A stretch of DNA of 64,000 nucleotides from positions 1-64,000 of the forward strand of contig NZ_FNOZ01000015.1 of assembly GCF_900107175.1 (NCBI RefSeq). The letters run 5' to 3'. The notes beneath the pieces were generated by a model. The model was not told the DNA's origin. It saw nothing but the letters and a program-made list of their open reading frames with translations, and made no database searches. The stretch comes from Modestobacter sp. DSM 44400 (lineage in GTDB: Bacteria > Actinomycetota > Actinomycetes > Mycobacteriales > Geodermatophilaceae). Each line of letters opens with the position of its first letter. Positions within the stretch are counted from its first letter, which is position 1. Position numbers and translations under genes: made by a program. Positions 32,715 through 41,395 of this stretch are shown piece after piece.

Positions 32715-34553
32715 GTGGTCATCATCGACACCATGGACCCAGGCCGGGCAGGCGGGCGCTCGGGCGGGCGGCCCGACCCGGCCGACCGCGCCCAGCTGGA
32801 GCGCTCGCCCGTCCGGTGGAGCCGGGTGGCCGGGCTGTTCCGCCCGTACCGCTGGCAGCTGAGCCTGGTGGTGGTCCTGATCGTGGCCTCCTCCACGATC
32901 GCGCTCGCCACGCCGTTCCTCGTCCGGCTGGTCATCGACGAGGCCCTCCCCCGCCAGGACGTGCCGCTGCTGGCCTGGGCCGTCGCCGGCATGGTGGCGG
33001 TCACGGCGGCGACCGCCGTCCTCGGCGTGCTGCAGACCTGGCTGTCCACCACCGTCGGCCAGCACGTCATGCACGGCCTGCGGACGTCGGTGTTCACCCA
33101 CCTGCAGCGCCAGTCGCTGGGCTTCTTCACCCGCACCAAGGGTGGCGAAGTGCAGTCGCGGCTGATGAACGACGTGGGCGGCATGCAGTCGGTCGTCACT
33201 TCGACCGCCACCTCGGCCGCTTCCAACGCCACCACCGTGATCGGGACGGCGGTCGCCATGGCCGCGCTGAGCTGGCGGCTGTCGCTGCTGTCCCTCGTCG
33301 TCCTCCCGCCGGCCATCGCGCTGACCCGCAAGGTCGCCCGGATGCGCCGCACCATCACCGCCCAGCGGCAGCGGCACCTCGCCGACCTGCACTCCCAGGT
33401 CGAGGAGGGGCTCAGCGTCAGCGGCGTGCTGCTCGGCAAGACCCTCGGCGCCGGACCGGCCCAGTCGCAGCGCTTCGCCGGCACCTCCGACGAGCTCGTC
33501 GCCCTCGAGGTGCGCTCGCAGCTGGCCGGCCGGTGGCGGATGGCCACGATGAGCATCATCTTCGCCGGCATCCCGGCGCTGATCTACCTGGCCGCTGGGC
33601 TGCCGGCCACGTCCGGTGGGATGACCATCGGCACGCTGGTCGCCTTCACCGCGCTGCAGGGCAACCTGTTCCGCCCGCTGATGGGGCTGCTGGACATCGG
33701 CGTCTCGCTGACCGCGTCGATGGCGCTGTTCAGCCGGGTGTTCGAGTACCTGGACCTGCCGGTGGACATCGACGATCCGGCGCACCCGGTGCAGCTGGGC
33801 CCCGTGCGCGGCGAGGTGCGGTTCTCCCACGTCGGTTTTCGCTACCCCGACGGTCCCCGACCGGCCCTGGACGACGTCGACCTCACCGTGCCGGCCGGCG
33901 CCACGCTGGCGCTGGTCGGGGCGACCGGGTCGGGCAAGAGCACCCTGGCCTCGCTGGTCGCCCGGCTCAACGACCCCACGACCGGCCGGGTGACCATCGA
34001 CGGCGTCGACGTCCGCGACGTCATGCTGGCTGACCTGGCCCGGGTGGTCGGCGTCGTCTCGCAGGAGACCTACCTGCTGCACGGCACCATCCGGGAGAAC
34101 CTGCGGCACGCCAAACCCAACGCGACCGACGCCGAGCTGGTCACCGCCGCCCGCCGCGCGCAGGTGCACGACCTGATCGCCTCGCTCCCGGACGGCTACG
34201 ACACCGTCGTCGGAGCACGCGGGCACCGTTTCTCCGGCGGGGAGAAGCAGCGGCTGGCGATCGCCCGCACGCTGCTGCGCGACCCGCGGGTGCTGGTCCT
34301 CGACGAGGCGACCAGCGCACTGGACAACGAGACCGAGCGCGCGGTGCAGGCCGCACTCGACGAGGTCAGCCGCGGCCGGACGACGGTCACCATCGCGCAC
34401 CGGCTGTCCACCGTCCGGTACGCCGACGTGATCGCCGTCCTGGACGCCGGCCGCGTCGTCGAGCAGGGCTCGCACGAGGAGCTCGTGGACCTGGGGGGCC
34501 GCTACGCCCGGCTGGCGGGAGCCGTACAGCGGGACGCCGTCCTGGCCACCTGA
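32715..34553 (+). CDS. ABC exporter, fused membrane and ATPase domains
   Basis: A 612-residue half-transporter, likely acting as a homodimer. Residues ~40-320 are a six-helix exporter membrane domain. The ATPase has Walker A GATGSGKST (~402-410), a Q-loop near VVSQETY, the signature RFSGGEKQRLAIARTLL, Walker B VLVLDEATSALD and H-loop IAHRLST. It starts at GTG 32715 with GGGGG overlapping; an ATG at 32733 is an alternative. The divergent MarR gene and shared palindrome suggest ligand-regulated efflux of drugs, lipids or peptides. Confidence 0.92.
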   Translation: MVIIDTMDPGRAGGRSGGRPDPADRAQLERSPVRWSRVAGLFRPYRWQLSLVVVLIVASSTIALATPFLVRLVIDEALPRQDVPLLAWAVAGMVAVTAATAVLGVLQTWLSTTVGQHVMHGLRTSVFTHLQRQSLGFFTRTKGGEVQSRLMNDVGGMQSVVTSTATSAASNATTVIGTAVAMAALSWRLSLLSLVVLPPAIALTRKVARMRRTITAQRQRHLADLHSQVEEGLSVSGVLLGKTLGAGPAQSQRFAGTSDELVALEVRSQLAGRWRMATMSIIFAGIPALIYLAAGLPATSGGMTIGTLVAFTALQGNLFRPLMGLLDIGVSLTASMALFSRVFEYLDLPVDIDDPAHPVQLGPVRGEVRFSHVGFRYPDGPRPALDDVDLTVPAGATLALVGATGSGKSTLASLVARLNDPTTGRVTIDGVDVRDVMLADLARVVGVVSQETYLLHGTIRENLRHAKPNATDAELVTAARRAQVHDLIASLPDGYDTVVGARGHRFSGGEKQRLAIARTLLRDPRVLVLDEATSALDNETERAVQAALDEVSRGRTTVTIAHRLSTVRYADVIAVLDAGRVVEQGSHEELVDLGGRYARLAGAVQRDAVLAT

Positions 34554-34614
34554 GCGACCCGGGTCATCGGCGATCAGCACCACCGGGGCGCCCCCCGCGT
34601 TGCGGGCTGCGTCT

Positions 34615-35898
34615 TCAGGCGAGGAGGAAGTACCTCAGGTAGAGGTACGGCACGCACAGCAGCACGGTCACGAGCGTGACGAGCGACCCGTACTTCGCGA
34701 AGTGCCAGAAGGTGATCCGGTAGCCGTTCTTCTCGGCGATGCCCAACATCACCACGTTGGCGCTGGCGCCGATCACCGTTGCGTTGCCCCCCAGGTCGGC
34801 ACCGAGCGCCAGGGCCCACCACAGCACGTTGCCCGGGTTGCCCGTCTCGGCGGCCAGGGAGTCGACCAGCGGCGCCATGGTCGCCACGTACGGAATGTTG
34901 TCCACGACGCCGGACAGCACAGCGGAAGCCCCCAACAGGAGGAAGGTCGCGGTGCGGGCGCTGCCGCCGGTGGCATCGGTGGCCCACTCGGCGAGCTGCT
35001 CGATCGCGCCGACCTTGATCAGGGCGCCGACCATGATGAACAGCCCGGCGAAGAAGATCAGCGTGGGCGCCTCGACCTCGGCCAGGTACTCGCGCGGTTG
35101 CAGCCCGCTGATGAGGACCAGGACGCCCGCACCCAGAAGTGCAACGGCCGCCGGGGCGTAGCCGAGCGGCGAGCTGAGCACGAACCCGGCCAGGACGGCG
35201 AGCAGCACCGAGCCGGCCTTGATCAGCAGCGGCCGGTCGGAGAGCGCCTCACGCTCGTCCAGTTCCATCACCTCGGCGACCCGCTCGGCGTCATAGGTGA
35301 AGGCCTTGCGGAACAGCACGCGGCACATGCCCAGCAGCGCGATGACCAGCACCACGACGATCGGGGCGAGGTTGGTCAGGAAGTCGTTGAAGCTCAAGCC
35401 AGCGCGACTGGCGATGATGATGTTGGGCGGGTCACCGATCAGCGTGGCCGTACCGCCGACGTTGGACGCCAGCACCTCCGCGATCAGGAACGGCACCGGT
35501 GGCACGCCCAGGCGCTGGCAGACGAGCAGCGTCACGGGCGCGACGAGGAGCACCGTGGTCACGTTGTCCAGCAGCGCGGACGCCCCGGCCGTCAGCACGA
35601 CGAGCGTCACCATCACCCGGAACGGCCGGCCCCGGGCCTGCTTGGCCGCCCGGATCGCCGCGTACTCGAACACTCCGGTCTGCCGGAGCACGCCCACGAT
35701 GATCATCATCCCGAGCAGCAGGAAGATGACCTCCCAGTCGACCCCCGTCTCGGGTGACTGGAAGGCGTCCTCGAAGCTGACGACACCGGCGAGGAGCATC
35801 AGTCCCGCTCCACCGAGAGCGGCCTTGACGCGGTGGACCTTCTCCGAGGCGATGAGGGCGTAGGCGATCACGAAGACCGCGACGGCGAAGGCGGCCAT
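34615..35898 (-). CDS. SLC13/ArsB-type anion permease
   Basis: A 427-residue protein with about eleven hydrophobic segments, of the ArsB/NhaD ion-transporter superfamily (CitMHS-like). Conserved: SALLDNVTTVLLVAPVT and, in the second half, SGVVDNIPYVATMAP (the paired inverted repeat), with NVGGTATLIGDPPNIII and GGNATVIGASANVV. These Asn/Pro-rich loops bind substrate. Transported ions may include arsenite, Na+/H+ or dicarboxylates. It abuts the CBS gene upstream (stop 35899-35901, start 35898) and is co-transcribed with it. Confidence 0.88.
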   Translation of the reverse strand: MAAFAVAVFVIAYALIASEKVHRVKAALGGAGLMLLAGVVSFEDAFQSPETGVDWEVIFLLLGMMIIVGVLRQTGVFEYAAIRAAKQARGRPFRVMVTLVVLTAGASALLDNVTTVLLVAPVTLLVCQRLGVPPVPFLIAEVLASNVGGTATLIGDPPNIIIASRAGLSFNDFLTNLAPIVVVLVIALLGMCRVLFRKAFTYDAERVAEVMELDEREALSDRPLLIKAGSVLLAVLAGFVLSSPLGYAPAAVALLGAGVLVLISGLQPREYLAEVEAPTLIFFAGLFIMVGALIKVGAIEQLAEWATDATGGSARTATFLLLGASAVLSGVVDNIPYVATMAPLVDSLAAETGNPGNVLWWALALGADLGGNATVIGASANVVMLGIAEKNGYRITFWHFAKYGSLVTLVTVLLCVPYLYLRYFLLA

Positions 35899-36348
35899 TC
35901 AGCGTGCAGCGAGCAGCACGTCGAGCACCCGGGGCAGCGTCACGCAGCCCAGCAGCCGGTTGTCCTCGACGACGGCGACCAGCGGGCTGTGGGCCCGGGC
36001 CATCAGGACACACAGCTCCAGCACGGTGTCATCCGGTGCGGCGACCACCAGATCGCTGCGTCCACGCTCGGGGAGCAGGTCGCGCACCTTCCTGCCCCGG
36101 AGCTCGGCCAACAGCCGGTCGGCCCCACGCTCGCCGATCACCCGGGCCAGCGCCGAATCGTCCTGTACGTACTGCGGGATGACGAACCGCAACACGTCCG
36201 GACCGGGCAGCATCCGGGTCGGGCGGCCGTCGGGCTCGCAGACCACGATCCCCGGCAGGTGCTGCTCGGCCATCAACCGGGCGGCAGCCAGCGCATCGTC
36301 GTTCATCCCGATGGCCGGGAAGGGGACCATCAGGTCGCGGGCGAGCAC
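35899..36348 (-). CDS. Paired CBS-domain protein
   Basis: A 149-residue protein made of two CBS motifs. The first (~1-60) is ARDLMVPFPAIGMNDDALAAARLMAEQHLPGIVVCEPDGRP; the second (~85-145) is KVRDLLPERGRSDLVVAAPDDTVLELCVLMARAHSPLVAVVEDNRLLGCVTLPRVLDVLL. Bateman modules of this kind bind adenosyl ligands (AMP, ATP or SAM). The stop and the start of the downstream permease are adjacent with no gap, so this small protein probably senses energy charge and regulates or accompanies the transporter. Confidence 0.88.
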   Translation of the reverse strand: MLARDLMVPFPAIGMNDDALAAARLMAEQHLPGIVVCEPDGRPTRMLPGPDVLRFVIPQYVQDDSALARVIGERGADRLLAELRGRKVRDLLPERGRSDLVVAAPDDTVLELCVLMARAHSPLVAVVEDNRLLGCVTLPRVLDVLLAAR

Positions 36349-36503
36349 CCGACCAACCTACCGACCGGGTGGGTCGGGCGCGCCGGGGCGGTGGTGCATG
36401 ATGGCGGCGCGGATGGACGGACGGCAGTCCGAGCTCCTGGTGGTCTCCTCCGCCAACGACCGGAACGTCGGGGGTCGCCTGTGCCCCAGGAAAGGGGTGG
36501 GGG

Positions 36504-37400
36504 ATGAGCACGCTCTTCGTGGGGCTGGGGAGGATGGGCGCGCCGATGGTGCGCCGGTACGCCGGCGATCACGACACGGTGCTGTACGACGTCGACCATG
36601 CCGTCGCGTCCGCCCTGGCCGATGAGCTGGGAAGTCCTGCGGTTGCGTCCCTCGAGGAGTTGCCCGCCGGCGTCGACACCGTGATCCTCATGCTGCCCAG
36701 CAGTGCCGTCGTCGAGTCGGTCCTGGTGGCCGGCGGCCTGTTGACGCGCCTGCCCAGCGGCTCGCTCGTCATCGACATGGGGTCCTCCGAGCCCGGGAGC
36801 ACGCGGCGGCTGGCCGAAGCCGCGCGAGCCCGGAATGTCGGGTACGTCGACGCGCCGGTCTCCGGAGGAGTGGCGAAGGCGGTGACCGGCGAGCTGTCGA
36901 TCATGCTCGGTGGCACCGAGGCCGACAGGGCGCGGGCGCGGCCGCACGTGCGTGCACTGGGCGGCAAGGTGCTGGACGTGGGTCCTCCCGGGGCCGGGCA
37001 CGCCGCCAAGGCGTTGAACAACCTGCTTTCGGCGGCCAACCTGGCGGCGGCGGCGGAGGTCCTCACCGTGGCCAGGAAGTTCGGCATCCAGGCCGAGGTG
37101 ATGGTCGATGTGCTGAACGCCTCCACCGGGCGTTCGCAGGCCACCGAGGTGAAGTACCCCAAGCACGTGCTGACCGGCGGTTACGACTCCGGCTTCGCCA
37201 TGGACCTCATGATCAAGGACCTCGGCATCGCGGTGGCACTGGCGCGCGAGGAGGGGCTGAGCACCCCGGTCACCGATGCCGCCGTGCAGTCCGCGACCCG
37301 CGCCCGCGAGGTACTGGGCGGGGCGGGTCTGGACCACACCGAGGTCGCCCGCTACTACGAGTCGGTCAACCAGGTGTCGCTGCGCGCCACCGACGGATGA
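36504..37400 (+). CDS. 3-hydroxyisobutyrate-dehydrogenase-like NAD(P) oxidoreductase
   Basis: A 298-residue beta-hydroxyacid dehydrogenase. N-terminal FVGLGRMGAPMVRRY is the NAD(P)-binding motif, VILMLPSSAVVESVL the SNR-type segment, YVDAPVSGGVAKAVTGELSIMLGG the substrate-binding signature, and GAGHAAKALNNLL carries the catalytic Lys. It ends with a short C-terminal tail (SVNQVSLRATDG). Substrates in this family are 3-hydroxyisobutyrate, tartronate semialdehyde, 2-hydroxymethylglutarate and other 3-hydroxyacids. It opens the dicarboxylate island and is followed 40 bases later by a CMD-family gene. Confidence 0.9.
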   Translation: MSTLFVGLGRMGAPMVRRYAGDHDTVLYDVDHAVASALADELGSPAVASLEELPAGVDTVILMLPSSAVVESVLVAGGLLTRLPSGSLVIDMGSSEPGSTRRLAEAARARNVGYVDAPVSGGVAKAVTGELSIMLGGTEADRARARPHVRALGGKVLDVGPPGAGHAAKALNNLLSAANLAAAAEVLTVARKFGIQAEVMVDVLNASTGRSQATEVKYPKHVLTGGYDSGFAMDLMIKDLGIAVALAREEGLSTPVTDAAVQSATRAREVLGGAGLDHTEVARYYESVNQVSLRATDG

Positions 37401-37440
37401 CCCGGCCGGTCCGTCCGTACCCCGAAAGAGGAGATGCACC

Positions 37441-37857
37441 GTGAGCGGCGACCCGCAGGACTACATCGACGACATGGCCCGGACGCGCGGCTACGTCCTG
37501 GATTACCACAAGAAGATGGCCAAGCACGACTTCCCGGTCCTGCAGGCGGCCAACGGCCTGGTGTCCGCGGCCTACCTGGACCAGCGGTCGTTGGACCGCA
37601 GGACCAAGGAACTGATCTTCATCGTCAGTCTCACGGTGATGCGCGCGTCCAAGGGGCACATCCAGAGCCACATCCGGGTGGCACTCGATCTCGGTGTCTC
37701 CGCGCAGGAGATCCTGGAGGCCATCGAGATCTCGCTCCCCGAGGCGGGGGTCGTCGCGTTCCAGGCCGGCTTCGACGCCTGGTGCGAGGTGGTCGGGGCC
37801 GACGGCCTCGAGCCCACCGTCGAGGTGCACGAAGGTGGCAGCGGCGCCGGTTCCTGA
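37441..37857 (+). CDS. Carboxymuconolactone-decarboxylase-family protein
   Basis: A 138-residue helical protein from GTG 37441, preceded by AAAGAGGAG. The core is RTKELIFIVSLTVMRASKGHIQSHIRVALDLGVSAQEILEAIEISLPEAGVVAFQAGFDAW. In AhpD-like members this helix carries a redox Cys-x-x-Cys; here the same place has SKGHIQSH, so disulfide reductase activity is unlikely and a decarboxylase or structural role is more probable. It forms a two-gene unit with the HIBADH-like gene. Confidence 0.8.
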   Translation: MSGDPQDYIDDMARTRGYVLDYHKKMAKHDFPVLQAANGLVSAAYLDQRSLDRRTKELIFIVSLTVMRASKGHIQSHIRVALDLGVSAQEILEAIEISLPEAGVVAFQAGFDAWCEVVGADGLEPTVEVHEGGSGAGS

Positions 37858-37891
37858 CCGGCCTGCGGCCACCCCCAGTGGTCGCCGGACG

Positions 37892-38464
37892 TCAGGAGCG
37901 ACGCCAGCGTTCCCGGCCCTCCAGGTACAGGTCGCCACCGTGGACGTCGTTGACGACGACGGCGGGGAAGTCCTCCACGACCAGTCGCCGCACGGCCTCT
38001 GAGTCCAGGTCCTCGTAGGCGATCACCTCGGCGCTGCGTACGCACTGGGCGAGCAGCGCCGCGGTTCCCTCGACGGCCCCGAAGTAGACGCAACCGTGCT
38101 GTCGCATGGACGCCTTGACCGGGTCGGAGCGCAACCCCTTCCCGATCATGCCGCGCAGCCCGCGTTCGATGAGCAGGGGGGACCAGGCGTCCATCCGCGA
38201 CGCCGTGGTCGGTCCGGCGCTGCCGATCACCGCGCCGGGGCGCGCGGGGGCGGGGCCGGTGAAGTAGAGCACCTGACCCGCCACGTCGAAGGGCAGCGGC
38301 CGGCCGTCGGCGATGGCCTCGGCCATCCGCTCGTGCGCCGCATCGCGGGCGGTGTAGATGGTGCCGCTGATGGAGACCACGTCCCCGGTGCGCAGGCCGG
38401 CCACGGCGTCGGCGGTCAGCGGGGTCGTCACCCGCACCGGCCGGAAGCCCTCCCCGGCGCTCAC
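37892..38464 (-). CDS. Class I fumarase-type hydratase, beta subunit
   Basis: About 190 residues from GTG 38464, overlapping the alpha-subunit stop (GTGA, 38461-38464). The swivelling beta domain has GDVVSISGTIYTARDAAHERM, LPFDVAGQVLYFTGP, VIGSAGPTTASRMDAWSPLLIERGLRGMIGKG, CVYFGAVEGTAAL and EDFPAVVVNDVHGGDLY. Such separate-subunit enzymes include L-tartrate dehydratase (TtdB) and two-subunit fumarases; class I fumarases also act as mesaconases. The chemistry is reversible hydration of fumarate, mesaconate or a hydroxy-diacid. Confidence 0.9.
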   Translation of the reverse strand: MSAGEGFRPVRVTTPLTADAVAGLRTGDVVSISGTIYTARDAAHERMAEAIADGRPLPFDVAGQVLYFTGPAPARPGAVIGSAGPTTASRMDAWSPLLIERGLRGMIGKGLRSDPVKASMRQHGCVYFGAVEGTAALLAQCVRSAEVIAYEDLDSEAVRRLVVEDFPAVVVNDVHGGDLYLEGRERWRRS

Positions 38465-39300
38465 AGCTCGATGCTCCGGGTGCGGTGGGAGTGGCAGTCG
38501 AGGTTGACCGCGACCGGAAAGGCGGCGATGTGGGTGGGAAAGCTCTCCACGTGCACGGCCAGCGCGGTCTGGGTGCCGCCGTAACCGGCCGGGCCCACAC
38601 CGGTGGCGTTGATCTCCTCGAGCAGCCGCCGCTCCAGCGCCGCGAGCTGCGGATCGGGGTTGGCTTCTCCGGACGGCCGGGTCAGCGCCTTCTTGGCCAG
38701 CACGGCGGAGCGCTCGAACGGGCCGCCGATGCCCACCCCGACCGTCACCGGAGGGCTGGCGTTGGGCCCGGCCCGCTCGATCGTCTCCACCACGAACCGG
38801 ACCATCCCCTCCACGCCCTCGGCGGGGGTCAGCATCCGCAGTGCGCTCATGTTGTCGCAGCCGGCGCCCTTGATCAGCAGGCGGATCTTCAGCCGGCTCC
38901 CGGGCACCAGGTCGGTGTAGACCACGGCCGGTGTGTTGTCACCGGTGTTGCGCCGGTCCACCGGCCCGCGCACCAGGGATTTGCGCAGGTACCCGCGCTC
39001 ATAGCCCCGGCGGACGCCCTCGTCGAGCGCCGCGGCCAGCCCACCCTCCACCCGCAGGTCCTCGCCGTGGTCGACGAACAGCACGGCGTAGCCGGTGTCC
39101 TGGCAGAAGGGCACTCCGTCGCGGCAGGAGACGGCCGCGTTCTCCAGCAGCCGGTCCAGCACCTCCCGGCCGTGGTCGGACTCCTCGTCCTGCCGTGCGC
39201 GCCGGAGGGCGCGCAGTTGGTCCTCGCCCAGACAGGTGTTCGCGGTGATGCACAGCTGTGCCACCGCCTCGGTCAGGTCCTCGGCTGCGATCGTGCGCAT
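38461..39300 (-). CDS. Class I fumarase-type hydratase, alpha subunit (4Fe-4S)
   Basis: A 279-residue catalytic subunit from ATG 39300. CQDTGYAVLFVDHG (~66-79) and KGAGCDNMSALRML (~155-168) carry two of the [4Fe-4S] ligands, and NLDCHSHRTRSIEL near the C-terminus supplies the third. Also conserved: RNTGDNTPAVVYTDLVPGSRLKIRLLIKG and VGIGGPFERSAVLAKKAL. Two-subunit architecture matches L-tartrate dehydratase TtdA or archaeal-type fumarase. Beside a tartrate/malate dehydrogenase, a CoA-transferase and a TRAP transporter it is likely to act on C4/C5 diacids; fumarase, mesaconase or tartrate dehydratase all remain open. Confidence 0.9.
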   Translation of the reverse strand: MRTIAAEDLTEAVAQLCITANTCLGEDQLRALRRARQDEESDHGREVLDRLLENAAVSCRDGVPFCQDTGYAVLFVDHGEDLRVEGGLAAALDEGVRRGYERGYLRKSLVRGPVDRRNTGDNTPAVVYTDLVPGSRLKIRLLIKGAGCDNMSALRMLTPAEGVEGMVRFVVETIERAGPNASPPVTVGVGIGGPFERSAVLAKKALTRPSGEANPDPQLAALERRLLEEINATGVGPAGYGGTQTALAVHVESFPTHIAAFPVAVNLDCHSHRTRSIEL

Positions 39301-39514
39301 CGGCGTCCTCGCCGTCCCCTCGGGGACCACCTGTGCCAGCGTGGTCCGGTCGTGCCTGCAGCGGCGCAGGCCTTGACATGCTCTCGTCGTCCTGCGGAGA
39401 GTGCCACCCGGAGAATATTTAATCGAACATCGCGGGCGGACGATGCCTGGGGGAGAGGACGACGATGACGACGCCACGGGACCTGCCAGAGCTCGGCGTG
39501 CCGGGGGCACGCTG
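39301..39514. promoter_or_regulatory. Divergent promoter region, fumarase operon versus CoA-transferase
   Basis: This 214-base gap separates divergent starts and is the only AT-rich patch nearby. TTGACA lies at 39373-39378 on the plus strand, and cggagaatatttaatcg (39410-39426) provides -10-like sequence in both directions. The adjacent direct repeat cggagagtgccac/cggagaat may be part of an operator. The GntR-FCD regulator encoded at 40692 is a likely ligand-responsive controller, but no classical GntR palindrome could be assigned. Confidence 0.35.
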
Positions 39515-40672
39515 ATGCGGCCGCTGGAGGGCATGACGGTCGTCTCGCTCGAGCAGGCCGTCGCGGCCCCCTTCGCCACCCGACAGCTCGCCGATCTCGG
39601 CGCCCGGGTGATCAAGGTGGAACGACCGGGCGCGGGGGACTTCGCCCGCGGCTACGACGAGACGGTCCGCGGCATGTCCAGCCACTTCGTCTGGCTCAAC
39701 CGCTCCAAGGAGTCCCTCGCCCTGGACCTCAAGTCCGAGCATGGCCGGAACGTCCTCGAGCACCTGGTCGCGCGCGCCGACGTCTTCGTGCAGAACCTCG
39801 CTCCGGGAGCGGCCGAGCGCCTCGGATTCGGAGCATTCCAGCTGCGTCAGCGTCACCCGCGGCTGGTGCACTGCTCGATCTCCGGCTACGGCGAAGGCGG
39901 CCCCTACACCGACAAGAAGGCCTACGACCTGCTCGTGCAGTGCGAGTCCGGGCTCGTGTCGATCACCGGCACCGAGGAGACGCCGGCCAAGGTCGGCATC
40001 GCCGTGGCCGACATCGCCGCCGGCATGTACGCCTACACCGGCGTGCTGACGGCCCTCCTGCGGCGGGAGCGGTCGGGCGAGGGCGCCACCGTCGAGGTCT
40101 CGATGCTGGAGGCGCTCGCGGAGTGGATGGGGTTTCCCATGTATTTCACCCTGTACGGCGGCACTCAGCCGGATCGCTCGGGCGCCTCGCACGCAGCCAT
40201 CGCTCCCTACGGCCCCTTCGAGGCCAGCGACGGGGTGGTCTTCCTGGGCATCCAGAACGAGCGGGAGTGGGCAGCCTTCTGCCAACGGGTGCTGGAGCGC
40301 CCGGCGATGGTCTCCGACGAGCGGTTCGCCACCAACAGCCGGCGGGTAGCCTCCGCCGCGGCGCTGCGGGAGGTTATCGAGGGGATCTTCCGCGCCGTGC
40401 CGAGTGAGGAGGTGCTGCGCCGATTGGAGGCCGCGGGCATCGCCAATGCGCGGCTCCGCGACGTGGTGGGCCTCATCGACCACCCGCAGCTCGCCGCCCG
40501 GGATCGCTGGCGGGAGGTCGACTCGCCGGTCGGCACGCTGCGGACCCTCCTCCCGCCCGCGCGCCTGGACGCCGACGAGCCGGTGATGGGTCCCATCCCC
40601 ACCCCGGGCCAGCACACGGCTGCGATTCTGCGCGAGCTCGGTCTCGACGACGGGGACGGCGAACGGTCGTGA
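39515..40672 (+). CDS. Family III CoA-transferase (CaiB/BaiF type), copy 1
   Basis: A 385-residue CaiB-family enzyme from ATG 39515. Family features: VVSLEQAVAAPFATRQLADLGARVIKVERPGAGDFARGYD at the N-terminus, then FVWLNRSKESLALDLKSEHGRNVL, the aspartate nucleophile expected near the KKAYDLLVQCESGL segment (YDLLVQ matches), and RDRWREVDSPVGTLRTLLPPARL near the C-terminus. It moves CoA between acids. It is strikingly similar to the second copy at 52226. Expected donors and acceptors are succinyl-CoA and a dicarboxylate such as malate, itaconate or mesaconate. It starts a plus-strand run with GntR. Confidence 0.9.
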   Translation: MRPLEGMTVVSLEQAVAAPFATRQLADLGARVIKVERPGAGDFARGYDETVRGMSSHFVWLNRSKESLALDLKSEHGRNVLEHLVARADVFVQNLAPGAAERLGFGAFQLRQRHPRLVHCSISGYGEGGPYTDKKAYDLLVQCESGLVSITGTEETPAKVGIAVADIAAGMYAYTGVLTALLRRERSGEGATVEVSMLEALAEWMGFPMYFTLYGGTQPDRSGASHAAIAPYGPFEASDGVVFLGIQNEREWAAFCQRVLERPAMVSDERFATNSRRVASAAALREVIEGIFRAVPSEEVLRRLEAAGIANARLRDVVGLIDHPQLAARDRWREVDSPVGTLRTLLPPARLDADEPVMGPIPTPGQHTAAILRELGLDDGDGERS

Positions 40673-40691
40673 CCGCCCGGGGGGCCACGCC

Positions 40692-41384
40692 GTGACCCGC
40701 CAGCCCGTCCACCCCGTCCAGTCCGCGCAGGCCGTACCGGCGGTGACCAAGGTGGAGGCGGCGGCCGCCACGCTGCGTGCGGCGATCCGCGCGGGTCGAT
40801 ACGCCCCCGGTGCCCGGCTCATCACCCGGGACCTCGCCGGCGAGCTCGGCATGAGCCTCACCCCGGTGCGCGAGGCGCTGTACCAGTTGCGGGCCGAGGG
40901 CCTGGTCGAGCACCGCCCCCACCGCGGCACGGTGGTCAGCGACCACAGCCGGAAGCGCGCCGAGGAGGTCTACCGGCTGCGCGCCGCGCTCGAGCCGATG
41001 GCCGGCGCGCTCGCCGCCGAGCGGGCCGGGGAAGCCGACCTCGCAGAGGTCGAGCAGTTGCTCGCCGACCTCACCGCGGCCATCGAGCAGGGGCGGACCG
41101 GCGACGTGCCCGTGCTCAACGCCGCTCTGCACCGGCGCATCTACGCGGCGTCGGGTTCGGGGCTGCTCGTGGAGTTCGTGGACCGGCTCTGGAACGGCGT
41201 GCCGTACCAGACGATCAGCCTCGGTGCGCGGGTCGCCGAGTCCGCGGCGGAGCACGAGCGGATCGTCGCGGCACTGCGCCGCCGGGACGCCGAGGCGGTC
41301 GCGGCCGAGATCCGCGGGCACATCGAGGCCGGAGCGGCGGCGGCCCTGTCGTCACTGCCGGGTCCGGTCCGACCGGCGCCGTGA
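40692..41384 (+). CDS. GntR/FadR-family regulator with FCD domain
   Basis: A 230-residue protein from GTG 40692. The winged HTH is TKVEAAAATLRAAIRAGRYAPGARLITRDLAGELGMSLTPVREALYQLRAEGLVEHRPHRGTVVSD (residues ~18-85). The C-terminal FCD domain (~90-220) has RLRAALEPMAGALAAERAG, HRRIYAASGSGLL and EHERIVAALRRRDAEAV, with the metal-binding acidic/His positions kept. FCD regulators bind small carboxylic acids. It lies 20 bases after CoA-transferase copy 1 and 58 bases before the dehydrogenase gene, whose leader holds a perfect inverted repeat. Confidence 0.9.
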   Translation: MTRQPVHPVQSAQAVPAVTKVEAAAATLRAAIRAGRYAPGARLITRDLAGELGMSLTPVREALYQLRAEGLVEHRPHRGTVVSDHSRKRAEEVYRLRAALEPMAGALAAERAGEADLAEVEQLLADLTAAIEQGRTGDVPVLNAALHRRIYAASGSGLLVEFVDRLWNGVPYQTISLGARVAESAAEHERIVAALRRRDAEAVAAEIRGHIEAGAAAALSSLPGPVRPAP

Positions 41385-41395
41385 TCAACACGGCA

